Origin: Streptococcus sp. M334 | GTDB lineage: Bacteria > Bacillota > Bacilli > Lactobacillales > Streptococcaceae | Direction: 5' to 3' | DNA length: 64,000 nucleotides | NCBI RefSeq assembly: GCF_000187745.1 | Contig: NZ_GL732486.1 | Span: forward strand, 420,736 to 484,735 | Shown: in pieces, positions 18,983-27,450 of the stretch | Layout: every line of letters begins with the position of its first letter | How positions within the stretch are numbered: the stretch's first letter is position 1 | Notes under the pieces: model-generated | Told to the model about the DNA's origin: nothing | Seen by the model: the letters and a program-made list of their open reading frames with translations, nothing else | Database searches by the model: none | Made by a program: the position numbers and the translations under genes

Positions 18983-20863
18983 TTATTTTAAACTAGATTC
19001 AAAAGTTAAATCACGAATTTTAAGGCCTTCAAGATGATTTTCTTGTCTTTGATTCAAAGGATTGATTTGATAGTTCCACCACCGTTCATCGGTTTCTTGA
19101 TTGGCTAGGTACTTCCAGTTTGGATGCTTAGTAGAATTGTATTTTTTGCTTTTAAAGACAGGCATATTGGCAATTCGAACCAAGCATTCATGCCGTTTCA
19201 TATTTCCGACTTCATCAGGTGTCATTAAATCACGAGCAATCTTTTGATGAGAAAGGGATCCTGAACCTGTCTGGCCAAAGGAACGACTAGTATTTCGAAC
19301 ATCAATGGTTTGTTTACCGAGTAAGCCACTCATAAATTTAAAGGTATCTTCATCATTCCCACCTAAGTAGACTAAGCTATCACAGTTCCCCAAAATGGTT
19401 TTCCAAGCTTCTTTTTCTTTATAGAGCCCTTGAAGTTGGGCAATATTTTGTAGAATAGGAACGAGACTCATGTTCCGAGAGCGGACTGTTGAGGTTTGTT
19501 CAGCAAAATCTGGGATTTCTCCGATATTTGCGAACTCATCTAAGTAAACTCTCACATGAAGAGGCAATTGACCCTTAAAATCAATATCTGCTTGTCTTGT
19601 TAGGGTTTGAAATGCGGTTGAAAAAAAGAGGGCTGAAAGAAAGCGAAAGGTACTATCGTTATCTGGGATAACTAAGTAAACCATTGATTTTTCCTGGCCC
19701 CATGTCTTCATATCGAGGGTATCTCTTTTGGTCAAATCCATGACACTTTGAATATTGAAGAGGGCAAATTTAGCAGTGGTTACAGCTATAACAGAATCCA
19801 GAGTCTTATCCTTATAATTTTGGAAATCTGCCCAATTTCGCATGGTAAAATTTTCAGTCCCATACTTTTTAGCATAATTTTCAAATAGAATTTCTAAGAC
19901 ACTTTTTTCTTGGTTTTCACCTTTGGATAAGTGTTTAATGAGTTTTGAGATTTCAGCAAAACTTGGATAACGCCCTCGTTTTTTTCGCTCTTCCACTTCT
20001 TTTTTTTGACGTTTCAACAAGTTTTGGTATTCTGTTTGACTCAAACGACTTTCTTCTATGAGCTGTTCTCTTGTTTTAGGTGGGTTATAGAAATCGACCA
20101 AGTAAGAGGCTAAAGCTCGTACCAAAGTCATAGAAGCTTCATCCCAAAATGGATCACTACGGGAGCCAGAGCCTTTGGTGTTATTGAAATAAACCGTCAG
20201 CATGCGATTCAAATCATTTTCTGTCTCTATATAGCGAAAAGGATTGAAGCCATCTGAGTTCTTCATATTAACTAAATCTAACACCTTTACTTGGTAGCCA
20301 TGTTCTAAAAAGAGTTTGCCTGTTTTTTCGGCCAAGTGATCTTTAGGATCCACTACAATATTAGAACTATTCATCTGAATCAGATTGGGTTTCACAAAGC
20401 GAAATGTCTTCCCACTTCCTGAACCTCCGATCACCGCAATATTCTTATTTCTATCATATTGGGGTGGTTTTTTATCTAATAATGTCAAACGAACATCTTG
20501 AGCTAAGATCGTATCATGAGAAAATTCCTTACCGTAAAAGAGATTCTTTTCTTTTAGAGTTCCAAAACGGGCGCTCCCGTATTCTACTCCTTCTCGATAT
20601 TGTTTCTTACCGGTCTCTAGATAGAGATAAACCAGCAACATCATCACAAAGCCTAGTAGAAAAAAAGCACTTGATTTTCCAGTGAAAGAAATATTCCATG
20701 GCGACTGAAGAACTTCCTCTTGACCTTCCATCAGGAGACGAGTCCATTTATCTAAAGTATTTCCAGTATAGGAATCATACAAAAGCGTCAAACGATGAAA
20801 AAGATAGCCTAGTAAGATGCCTAACAGTGAGAATAGTAGGAATTTCTTTCCACTGTACATCAT
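18983..20863 (-). CDS. VirD4/TraG-type coupling protein
   Basis: A 626-residue ATPase with two N-terminal membrane segments (about 8-25 and 64-82), Walker A GGSGSGKT at 146-153, VVDPKDHLAEKTG, and Walker B VYLDEFANIGEIPDF. It recruits the relaxosome to the secretion channel. Its ATG overlaps the stop of the upstream PcfB-like gene by 4 bp. The relaxase itself is not in the window. Confidence 0.93.
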   Translation of the reverse strand: MMYSGKKFLLFSLLGILLGYLFHRLTLLYDSYTGNTLDKWTRLLMEGQEEVLQSPWNISFTGKSSAFFLLGFVMMLLVYLYLETGKKQYREGVEYGSARFGTLKEKNLFYGKEFSHDTILAQDVRLTLLDKKPPQYDRNKNIAVIGGSGSGKTFRFVKPNLIQMNSSNIVVDPKDHLAEKTGKLFLEHGYQVKVLDLVNMKNSDGFNPFRYIETENDLNRMLTVYFNNTKGSGSRSDPFWDEASMTLVRALASYLVDFYNPPKTREQLIEESRLSQTEYQNLLKRQKKEVEERKKRGRYPSFAEISKLIKHLSKGENQEKSVLEILFENYAKKYGTENFTMRNWADFQNYKDKTLDSVIAVTTAKFALFNIQSVMDLTKRDTLDMKTWGQEKSMVYLVIPDNDSTFRFLSALFFSTAFQTLTRQADIDFKGQLPLHVRVYLDEFANIGEIPDFAEQTSTVRSRNMSLVPILQNIAQLQGLYKEKEAWKTILGNCDSLVYLGGNDEDTFKFMSGLLGKQTIDVRNTSRSFGQTGSGSLSHQKIARDLMTPDEVGNMKRHECLVRIANMPVFKSKKYNSTKHPNWKYLANQETDERWWNYQINPLNQRQENHLEGLKIRDLTFESSLK

Positions 20864-21348
20864 CTCACCATCTCTTTCTGTTTGACGGCCCCTTCTTGTC
20901 TAAAGGTAATTTGGGATTTAGCCTCATCAATTGCATCGTCTAATGACTTATCCATGGTAAAATCAGCTAATTTCTCCGGATCATTAACCATTTTTTCTAA
21001 CAGATGGTCTAAATGATTGTCTAGAATCGAACGGTCTTTCGTGTAGAAATGCAGAGAATCTCCTTGCCAAGCGATGGCTAAAGGAATCTCTTCTTTTTCT
21101 AAAAAAGCTTTAAATTTCTCTATATCAATTGGTTTGTCTAAGAAATCTTTTTTCAGATTAATCGTATCAATCGAATAAGGAGATTGTAGCAATTCTTCTA
21201 ATTTCTGCACCCCTATCTTATAGGCGGAATCCTGTGCTAAAGCCTGACGTCTAGACCATTCTAGAATCTTTAAAAGACTTTTGACAGTGAATAAAAGACT
21301 ACGCTCAGCATATTGAACTGCCATTCGTTCCTGTTGTTCAGAGGACAT
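20860..21348 (-). CDS. PcfB/DUF3801-like conjugation protein
   Basis: A 162-residue soluble protein, mostly helical and charged. The position directly before and overlapping the coupling-protein gene, plus the length, fit the PcfB (DUF3801) family, which assists relaxosome docking to the VirD4 protein. The sequence match is judged from memory and is moderate. It overlaps the previous gene by 11 bp. Confidence 0.6.
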   Translation of the reverse strand: MSSEQQERMAVQYAERSLLFTVKSLLKILEWSRRQALAQDSAYKIGVQKLEELLQSPYSIDTINLKKDFLDKPIDIEKFKAFLEKEEIPLAIAWQGDSLHFYTKDRSILDNHLDHLLEKMVNDPEKLADFTMDKSLDDAIDEAKSQITFRQEGAVKQKEMVR

Positions 21349-21637
21349 CTGATGCCTCCTTCTTCACAAATAGCAGCTTTTCTTCCTTATAACGATAAGC
21401 TATCAATTTCTGACGTTGCTTAATCGACTTGACAACCTTCAGTAGATCTCTCGAATAAGGTTCTCGAAGAGTAACTTCTACTGCTTTCCCATTAAAGATA
21501 CCAACACGTTTAAATTCAATGTAGTCTTTTTTGAGATGTCCTAAGCCCATACCAAAAGGAAAGTGATGAATCAATTGGATGGTACAACCACCTTTATTTC
21601 CCATTTGTTTCAAATCATACAAGTTTACTACCTTCAT
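21338..21637 (-). CDS. Hypothetical ICE protein, first gene of the transfer operon
   Basis: A 99-residue protein (MKVVNLYDLKQMGNKGGCTI at the start) with strand-rich, basic character and no membrane segment. GGAG lies upstream of ATG 21637. It opens the operon running down to the CHAP hydrolase. I do not recognise its family; similar small proteins sit here in Tn5252-type ICEs. Confidence 0.6.
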   Translation of the reverse strand: MKVVNLYDLKQMGNKGGCTIQLIHHFPFGMGLGHLKKDYIEFKRVGIFNGKAVEVTLREPYSRDLLKVVKSIKQRQKLIAYRYKEEKLLFVKKEASDVL

Positions 21638-21664
21638 GATTAACTCCTTTATCTAGTTTGTCGC

Positions 21665-21800
21665 ATCGTTTAAGTCTGGTAACGATAAACTCCGTGTCTG
21701 TTAGAAAATTCTCACACACGTCTTGTGCCAGTTGCCCTTCACAGGGAAATACTCTCAGTCCCTACTTACACAGGCACGCTAATCAAGACGGAGTGGATTC
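21665..21800 (-). ncRNA. Candidate structured RNA or DNA element upstream of the transfer operon
   Basis: Within the 334-bp gap there are nested inverted repeats. ACTCCGT (21689-21695) pairs with ACGGAGT (21788-21794). CGTCTT-GTGCC (21719-21729) can pair with GGCAC (21773-21777) and AAGACG (21785-21790). Inside are AGGGA and TCCCT. ATCGTT/AACGAT forms a separate small hairpin at 21665-21686. It could be a leader RNA of the operon or an oriT-like site. No known Rfam family is recognised. The rest of the gap (21801-21971) is AT-rich and shows nothing else. Confidence 0.4.
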
Positions 21801-21971
21801 AATTTTCAAAGAACAGGTAGCTTTATTATAGATAAGAGTAGTTGAAATTTTTATCACATTTCTTATTTTTCTGTCGAGCTAAATTCATATTAATCAAAGA
21901 CCTTTGAAATAAAAGACTAACATTGTTACATAACGTTAGCATTTCATTTCCCTAAAACAAGCTAATTTGGT

Positions 21972-22559
21972 CTAAAAAAGCAGCAAACTATAAACTAGTA
22001 GGTTCCACACCAAATGTAGCCCCATACTGCCCCATAAGTCCGATTTATAGCGTACCATCCCTAAAAACATTCCCAATGAAACATACAAACACCAAGCTAG
22101 AATGGTTCCTGGATGATGAGCTAAAGTGAACAAAACACTTGTCAACGCAATTCTGATATCTAATTTTTTGACCAAGTTCCATAAAATTTCTCGATACAAA
22201 AATTCTTCAACCATACTCGCATTGATTAAAAACAATAAAAATGAAAACCAAGGAACTTGATGTTGAAGCCCAACTAAGTTTGCTTGATTCGTGCTTCCTT
22301 GAGCATGAATCAGACTAAAACATAGACTTATAATCAGTAGGCTGACAAATCCAATACCAAGCCATTTTATCCTAGTTTTCATATTAACCTTGATCACTTG
22401 TTTTCGTTGACCATACATCCATAAAAAAGAAATGAGCGACGCTCCATAGAGAATCTGTAGTATAGTTAACTCACCGATACAAAGCAATTTCAGTAAGTAT
22501 AGAGATACCAATAGGACATTTACTTGTTGGAATATATAAACTGGAATTATTCTTTTCAT
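21972..22559 (-). CDS. CPBP-family intramembrane metalloprotease (ICE-borne)
   Basis: A 195-residue membrane protein with about six helices. The CPBP/Abi motifs are present: EEFLYRE (EExxxR) in mid-protein, then a helix with LFTLAHH (FxxxH type). Members process prenylated or other membrane peptides, and many streptococcal ones give bacteriocin immunity; the role here is unknown. It starts 2 bp after the HTH-like gene, so they are coexpressed. Confidence 0.8.
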   Translation of the reverse strand: MKRIIPVYIFQQVNVLLVSLYLLKLLCIGELTILQILYGASLISFLWMYGQRKQVIKVNMKTRIKWLGIGFVSLLIISLCFSLIHAQGSTNQANLVGLQHQVPWFSFLLFLINASMVEEFLYREILWNLVKKLDIRIALTSVLFTLAHHPGTILAWCLYVSLGMFLGMVRYKSDLWGSMGLHLVWNLLVYSLLLF

Positions 22560-22561
22560 AG

Positions 22562-22795
22562 TTACCTCCGAAATAAATCTTCATAATCTAAATCTAATAC
22601 CTGCACAATCCTTTCTACCCATGGACTTTGAGGCATTCGTTGTTCCATCTTATAGTGGCGAATCTTTTGATACAAACGATTCAATTCACTTGGATAGTGA
22701 AACTCTCCCGCAAACATTTTTCTGGTTAACTCAATCCAGCTGATATTTCTTTCAGCCAAAATAATGGACAAGTTCTCCCAAAATCGTTCAGCCAT
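22562..22795 (-). CDS. Small HTH-like protein
   Basis: A 77-residue basic protein. The pattern NLSIILAERNISWIELTRKM at the start and VERIVQVLDLDYEDLF at the end is that of an XRE-type fold with a lengthened middle loop. DNA binding is inferred only. It lies 12 bp after the Spx-like gene and 2 bp before the CPBP gene. Confidence 0.55.
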   Translation of the reverse strand: MAERFWENLSIILAERNISWIELTRKMFAGEFHYPSELNRLYQKIRHYKMEQRMPQSPWVERIVQVLDLDYEDLFRR

Positions 22796-22807
22796 ATTGC
22801 TTCTCCT

Positions 22808-23188
22808 TTAGTTAGATAAATAATGTGTTTGTGCCATGTAAATCAATTGTTTCGTATCTCTTGGCAATAAAGCTCTAACCTCTTCCAAATTCAGATTTGG
22901 ATAAACCCGCTTATTTGAAACCGCAAGAGGAAGTCTGATGTTTAGTTCAGGATTTTTTAAAATCATCTCAACGAAATCCGTTAATCTTAAATTGTCACGG
23001 TTCTTAAATCGTAATAAATTGGGAGATAAAAACTCGAAACAATCTGAAGAATAGCTCATCATCTCAATTAATTTGTCCTTTGTCATTTCAGAAACTGAAT
23101 GACAAGATACCTCGATGCCATAGTTTTGGAAGAATTCTAAAAGAAGTTGATTTCTATGGTTATTTTTACTTAGATAGAGATCAATCAT
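22808..23188 (-). CDS. Spx/ArsC-fold protein lacking the CxxC
   Basis: A 126-residue protein that lines up with Spx over most of its length: MIDLYLSKNNHRNQLLLEFF at the position of the Spx N-terminal strand and CxxC helix, then a LIEMM helix, then NIRLPLAVSNKRVYPNLNLE and ALLPRDTKQL near the C-terminus where Spx has a FLPR motif. The redox Cys pair is replaced by SKNNHRN. Spx binds the RNA polymerase alpha subunit. A polymerase-binding regulator without redox sensing is my inference. It overlaps the upstream gene by 8 bp. Confidence 0.55.
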   Translation of the reverse strand: MIDLYLSKNNHRNQLLLEFFQNYGIEVSCHSVSEMTKDKLIEMMSYSSDCFEFLSPNLLRFKNRDNLRLTDFVEMILKNPELNIRLPLAVSNKRVYPNLNLEEVRALLPRDTKQLIYMAQTHYLSN

Positions 23189-23630
23189 GGGAGACCTCCC
23201 AAAGTTTCGGTTCCATTTGATATTCTGAGACTATTAAGGAATCTAATAAATTTGCGAAGTTAATCGGTTGCTTGTCTTCATCATAAGCTTTTACAGTTAC
23301 TTGGGTTGTAAGTATTCCCTCTTTTCCCTCGGATCGATAGCCTTGCCCATATAAAACAAAAACAATATTATGATTATCATCTACAAAGGCATCAGCTCCG
23401 TTCTTTATATCCTGACTTTCAAGGAATTCCATAATGTTTTGAAGATAGGATTCATAAAATAGTGGGTAGTTGTGTTTTTTATGGTAATAATCTAAAAATT
23501 TCACTTCAAACTCACATGGATAATTGGGCATCAAAAATATTTGTTCATCCAGTTGTTTGATTTCTGCGTCATGTAATTCTGTTTCTAATTCATCACAATC
23601 TAGTATTGATTCTTTATTTAATGCTTTCAT
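23181..23630 (-). CDS. Hypothetical ICE protein
   Basis: A 149-residue acidic, soluble protein with no recognisable motif (contains DAFVDDNHNIVFVLYGQGYR). It overlaps the methyltransferase gene upstream by 17 bp and the Spx-like gene downstream by 8 bp, so it is translated as part of the same operon. I do not know its function. Confidence 0.6.
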   Translation of the reverse strand: MKALNKESILDCDELETELHDAEIKQLDEQIFLMPNYPCEFEVKFLDYYHKKHNYPLFYESYLQNIMEFLESQDIKNGADAFVDDNHNIVFVLYGQGYRSEGKEGILTTQVTVKAYDEDKQPINFANLLDSLIVSEYQMEPKLWEVSHD

Positions 23631-24972
23631 CTTTTTCCTCTACTTCTTTTAATTTCTTTGCGATTGCGGCAATCACAGGAACGGTTACACTATTACCAGC
23701 TTGTTTATAGAGCTGACTATTACTAGAGACTTTTCTAGCAGCTTCAAAAGCCCAATCAGGAAATCCCTGCAGTCTAAAACACTCTTTAGGGGTGATTCTT
23801 CGTATCCTCAAACGGTAAAATTGCCCATCAATTAAGACACCGGCTACATGATAAACTTGCTTATCTTCCCCTTCATAGCTAGCCACTACTACTCCCATTT
23901 GCCCACTAGTTGTTAACGTATTCGCTATACCTTTTCCAACTCTACCACGACGATACTGAGAACTTGGTCTTTCTAAATTGATTGAATCCCCAATCTCTGC
24001 TTGAGCATATCCTTTTTTCGTTGCTTCCCGGACTTTTAGAAATTGGATTGGTTCTGGAATTAGTATTTTGGGGATTTTATCTCCTCCTTGCATCGTAGTC
24101 AGTGTTGGAGATAAGCCCTCACTTCCATAGACGCGACCAGTTTCCTTAAAGCTAGTTGGTAAATCTCCAACAACGACAATACCATGGCGATCCTGAGTAT
24201 TTAAAGTAAACATCACCTCTTGATTATCCTTGAAACGTCTACCATTTTGTCTTTTGTCTAATCTATCTGGTGTCATACAAGGAATCGCAACTTTAAATCC
24301 TTCTCCTTTACCACGAACTAAGGTTGGCGCAAGACCTTCTGAATAATAGACTTTACCGCTCATTCCACTTTTTGATGGATTCAAATTCCCTAATGTTTTT
24401 AAAATCTCAGAGTTAGTTGCTTGACCTTCTCGTCTGAAAGGAAATAAGAGTCTGGTACCTTTCTTTCTAGAATGTCCGATAATAAACACCCTCTCTCTGT
24501 TTTGGGGAACGCCAAAATCCTTACTGTTAAGCACCTGCCACTCAACATCAAACCCCAACTCATCAAGTGTGGTAAGGATTGTGGTGAACGTCCGTCCCTT
24601 ATCGTGATTGAGTAGGCCTTTAACATTTTCAAGAAAAAGAAAACGTGGTTGGATTTGTTTGGCCGCCCGAGCAATTTCAAAGAACAGAGTGCCTCTAGTA
24701 TCTTCAAATCCCAATCGTCTTCCTGCGATTGAAAATGCTTGACAAGGGAATCCCCCACAGACGACATCGACTTTCCCTCTAAGTTTTTTAAATTCGTCAT
24801 CTGAAACATCTCGTATGTCATGAAATTCTATTTCTCCTTCCGTTTGAAAAATGGACTTATAAGATTTCCTAGCAAATTTATCAATCTCACAAAATCCAAT
24901 ACATTCGTGTCCGACACTTTCCATTCCAAGTCGAAAGCCACCGATACCTGAAAATAAATCAATAAATCTCAT
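23614..24972 (-). CDS. dcm: DNA cytosine-5 methyltransferase (orphan)
   Basis: A 452-residue C5 methyltransferase with motif I DLFSGIGGFRLGM (5-17), motif IV GGFPCQAFSIAG with catalytic Cys77, motif VI ENVKGLL, motif VIII QNRERVFIIG and motif X QAGNSVTVPV near the C-terminus. The target-recognition region (about 190-370) is long. No restriction endonuclease gene is next to it, so it is an orphan, probably protecting the element from host restriction. It overlaps the initiator gene by 4 bp. Confidence 0.95.
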   Translation of the reverse strand: MRFIDLFSGIGGFRLGMESVGHECIGFCEIDKFARKSYKSIFQTEGEIEFHDIRDVSDDEFKKLRGKVDVVCGGFPCQAFSIAGRRLGFEDTRGTLFFEIARAAKQIQPRFLFLENVKGLLNHDKGRTFTTILTTLDELGFDVEWQVLNSKDFGVPQNRERVFIIGHSRKKGTRLLFPFRREGQATNSEILKTLGNLNPSKSGMSGKVYYSEGLAPTLVRGKGEGFKVAIPCMTPDRLDKRQNGRRFKDNQEVMFTLNTQDRHGIVVVGDLPTSFKETGRVYGSEGLSPTLTTMQGGDKIPKILIPEPIQFLKVREATKKGYAQAEIGDSINLERPSSQYRRGRVGKGIANTLTTSGQMGVVVASYEGEDKQVYHVAGVLIDGQFYRLRIRRITPKECFRLQGFPDWAFEAARKVSSNSQLYKQAGNSVTVPVIAAIAKKLKEVEEKDESIK

Positions 24973-25730
24973 TTCTTTATCACCCCTTTCTTATCAACTA
25001 TCATTGTCAGAACTGTCACTCCACTTGAAATGACAATGAGTATAACTAATATCCACTCGATTGGCGACATTTTAACCACCTCCTTTTCTAACACGGTTAT
25101 TCCAAACAGAATACAAGCCGTTAAACACAAATTCAGCCAAAACTTCCGCTCGTCTAACAAAGCGAACATTGTCAAGAGCATACTGATAGATTCTCTCAAA
25201 ATAGGTTGAGAATTCCTATCCTCCTCATCCTCAATAAATAAAGAATCAGTCTCACTATATTTAGTCTCACTAACTTCAGTCTCACTAGGGGCTGAATGTG
25301 AGACGGGGGGCGTTTCATTTTCAACCTGCCCTAGTCTTTTTTTAACACTAGGCCTGTTCGGACTAGCTACTGGGGTAGAAGACAACTCCCCTAAATAAAT
25401 CTTATTAGCTAGCCTCCCTTTCTCACTTGAAGACTGTTGGACTTCATCAATTAGGTCATATTCTTTAAGAGTTTTTTTGATGGACAGTAATTTTGACTTC
25501 GAACAACCTAACAGCCTCATCAGTTTAGAATTAGAAAATACTAAATAAACCGCCCCTTCTTCATCTATCCAACCACGACTAAGAGATAATTCTAAACGAT
25601 CTTTTAAAATAGAATAACCCACCTTTACTTCTAGTTTCATATCCATATATTTCTCATCCTCAAAAAGAATTTTAGGTAATTTGTAATACCGTTCTGAAGT
25701 TTGGTATTGATTTGCGGTAATTCGTTTCAT
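24969..25730 (-). CDS. RepA_N-type replication initiator with C-terminal membrane segments
   Basis: A 253-residue protein. The N-terminal 120 residues are the RepA_N winged-helix domain (RITANQYQTSERYYKLPKIL, then KLEVKVGYSILKDRLELSL). A Ser/Thr/Glu-rich linker follows, then two hydrophobic stretches at about 198-213 and 224-245. RepA_N genes sit near the end of Tn5252/ICESa2603-type elements and may allow replication after excision. The membrane tail is unusual; full-length plasmid RepA_N proteins have a soluble C-terminus. Confidence 0.75.
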   Translation of the reverse strand: MKRITANQYQTSERYYKLPKILFEDEKYMDMKLEVKVGYSILKDRLELSLSRGWIDEEGAVYLVFSNSKLMRLLGCSKSKLLSIKKTLKEYDLIDEVQQSSSEKGRLANKIYLGELSSTPVASPNRPSVKKRLGQVENETPPVSHSAPSETEVSETKYSETDSLFIEDEEDRNSQPILRESISMLLTMFALLDERKFWLNLCLTACILFGITVLEKEVVKMSPIEWILVILIVISSGVTVLTMIVDKKGVIKK

Positions 25731-25900
25731 AGCGCTCCTCCAAGTTCTTTGAGTATTAAATCTCCACTTGATTCCAATCGAACCAAGCCATTTTTTTCTA
25801 ATTCAGCCATAAGAGAGATGGCTTCAACAATGTCAATTCCCATTTCACGTACTAAAAATGAAATGACAATATAGCGTGATGATTGTAGTTCTTTTGTCAT
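25727..25900 (-). CDS. Small hypothetical ICE protein
   Basis: A 57-residue protein starting at ATG 25900 with AGGAGGG upstream; an in-frame start at 25987 would read through a terminator hairpin and is rejected. No motif is recognised; it is helical with a possible winged-helix-like pattern (EKNGLVRLESSGDLIL). It overlaps the initiator gene by 4 bp (ATGA) and heads the operon. Confidence 0.65.
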   Translation of the reverse strand: MTKELQSSRYIVISFLVREMGIDIVEAISLMAELEKNGLVRLESSGDLILKELGGAL

Positions 25901-25911
25901 TTTCCCTCCTG

Positions 25912-25950
25912 AAAATAAAAAAACGGAAAGATTGTGAAATTCCTTTCCGT
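25912..25950 (-). terminator. Terminator hairpin just upstream of the repA-dcm operon
   Basis: On the minus strand ACGGAAAG, a 12-nt loop and CTTTCCGT are followed by a run of T, a few bases ahead of the ribosome site of the first gene. It either ends transcription coming from the right or acts as an attenuator for the operon. Confidence 0.7.
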
Positions 25951-26489
25951 AACATAATAAATATTTGAACACCAAACTCAACACCAAAAAAATGTTTTTA
26001 TTGATGATTATTGCTCAATCAAGCATATATAACAATGTGAAGAATTAAAATCTAAACCAATAAAAACCCTTGAATTTCAAGGGCTTTAAGCATTTATTCT
26101 ACTTCACAATGTTTTATTATTTTAAATCTTCTAGACCAACCATTGAATAGTAGCCATTGAGTTTTTTTCCTTTCATAGCAAGGGTTTAGAGCCCCTATTT
26201 TATTATCGTTTGAACATAAAATGAATGATGTTCAAACAGTTCTTGCTTTATAACATAGAAATCTAATTTATATTATATCATGACTTCTTTATTTTGTCTG
26301 CTCTTGTTTCCAGATTAAGAAACTTTTAAATCCGATTAAAATTCCAATCTTTTGCTATTCACTCATTTATCTTTCTACAAAACTGCAACGTAATGAAAAA
26401 CTGCCAATGCTTATTTTCCCCATACTTGACTTTCTCTATCTTTTTTTGTAAGATATATGTAATACAACAACATTACAAGGAGAAATACT
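25951..26489. other. Gap between the ICE genes and the toxin-antitoxin pair
   Basis: About 540 bp, AT-rich, no gene. A hairpin CCCTTGA/TCAAGGG lies at 26067-26083, with an A-rich side on one strand. The ICE end probably lies in this gap, because the genes on either side differ in type, but no att repeat can be identified with only one end visible. Confidence 0.45.
26426..26454 (+). promoter_or_regulatory. Promoter of the toxin-antitoxin operon
   Basis: TTGACT (26426-26431), 17 bp, TAAGAT (26449-26454), 35 bp ahead of the antitoxin ATG. AAGGAG precedes the ATG at 26490. Confidence 0.7.
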
Positions 26490-26777
26490 ATGTCAACACT
26501 TACACGAGACCGAGTTTATAACTTCCGAGTCAATAACCAACTATTCGAAGAAGCAAAAAATATTCTAGAAAGCAAAAACATCAGCCTTTCAGATGCTCTC
26601 AACCTTTTTGTAGAACAAATCGTCCTTGAAAAAGGTCTCCCAATTAAGACAGCCGACCAACTCAAAGCAGAAGTCTTCCTAGGCGAACTCAAAGCAGAAC
26701 TAGATAAAGGCTACCAAGACATCATCGAAGGACGTCTCTACGACGCAGACGAGGTCTTTTCAAAGTATGGACTATAA
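26490..26777 (+). CDS. RelB/DinJ-family antitoxin
   Basis: A 95-residue protein. The N-terminal 45 residues form a ribbon-helix-helix (VYNFRVNNQLFEEAKNILES then ISLSDALNLFVEQIV), as in RelB/DinJ antitoxins that bind the operon promoter. The acidic C-terminal tail would wrap the toxin. Its 3' end overlaps the toxin gene by 11 bp, the usual type II arrangement. Confidence 0.88.
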   Translation: MSTLTRDRVYNFRVNNQLFEEAKNILESKNISLSDALNLFVEQIVLEKGLPIKTADQLKAEVFLGELKAELDKGYQDIIEGRLYDADEVFSKYGL

Positions 26778-27108
26778 AGTACGCTTTACAGAACAAGCTA
26801 GACAAGACTTAGACGATATTTTCATCTATTACTCCACAGAGTTCAGTGAAAACATAGCCAAGAAAGTCATCACTCGCCTCCAACAAACCAGCAACCTACT
26901 CATGTTCTCACCAGAGGGTGGTATTAACTTTGATCATAAAATCGGATACTCCCTCTATCAAGGAAACTCGCTCAGAATGATTGTCTCTAAACAATACCTA
27001 CTCTTTTACCTCATTCATGAAAAAGAAGTCCATATCCTGAGAATTATCAATTCACGCACCGACTACCTAAACCAACTCGACCACCTCTTTCAACATATCC
27101 AAGACTGA
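26767..27108 (+). CDS. RelE/ParE-family toxin
   Basis: A 113-residue protein with the RelE/ParE fold pattern: YKVRFTEQARQDLDDIFIYY at the start, central GNSLRMIV, and C-terminal EKEVHILRIINSRTDY. RelE members cleave mRNA on ribosomes and ParE members poison gyrase; the family assignment alone does not say which. Translation is coupled to the antitoxin. Confidence 0.87.
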   Translation: MDYKVRFTEQARQDLDDIFIYYSTEFSENIAKKVITRLQQTSNLLMFSPEGGINFDHKIGYSLYQGNSLRMIVSKQYLLFYLIHEKEVHILRIINSRTDYLNQLDHLFQHIQD

Positions 27109-27131
27109 GAAGTAAGCTCTCAGTCTTTTTA
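27102..27131 (+). terminator. Terminator of the toxin-antitoxin operon
   Basis: A perfect 9-bp stem AGACTGAGA / TCTCAGTCT with loop AGTAAGC followed by five T. It overlaps the toxin stop codon. Confidence 0.85.
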
Positions 27132-27333
27132 TCTACTGCAAATCGCTTGCAGATGAAAAATCATAAACAAGAATTTTTTATAATGAAATGAAATAAAATA
27201 TGAACAAATCAATTTCTAATAATATTTTAGAAGCCACACTGTATTATTCTAACTTCAATCTTTTGTATTACTAAGGTGCAATACTTTTTACGAGGTTCTT
27301 ATGTCCTCTTCTTGTTTCAATTGACTATAAAAC

Positions 27334-27398
27334 AAAACCACACAATGTTTCTTTCAGCTTCATTGAGTATAAAACTGAAATTATCACTGTGTGGTTTT
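27334..27398 (-). terminator. Terminator of the ZmpB/ZmpD-like protease gene
   Basis: An outer stem AAAACCACACA (27334-27344) / TGTGTGGTTTT (27388-27398) with an inner stem (TTTCAG/CTGAAA). A T-rich stretch follows on the minus strand. It lies about 55 bp beyond the protease stop. Confidence 0.7.
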
Positions 27399-27450
27399 AT
27401 TTTAAAGCTAGTTTTTGTCTAGCATCATATTAAATAGCTATTTGTTATAT

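Noticed and set aside
22562..23630. A second toxin-antitoxin pair among the small ICE genes
   Set aside because: Sizes and coupling would fit, but no toxin fold or antitoxin motif is visible; one of them looks Spx-like instead.
25951..26489. ICE attachment site, such as the one at the rplL 3' end
   Set aside because: I found no sequence that I recognise as an ICE att core, and the other ICE end is not in the window.
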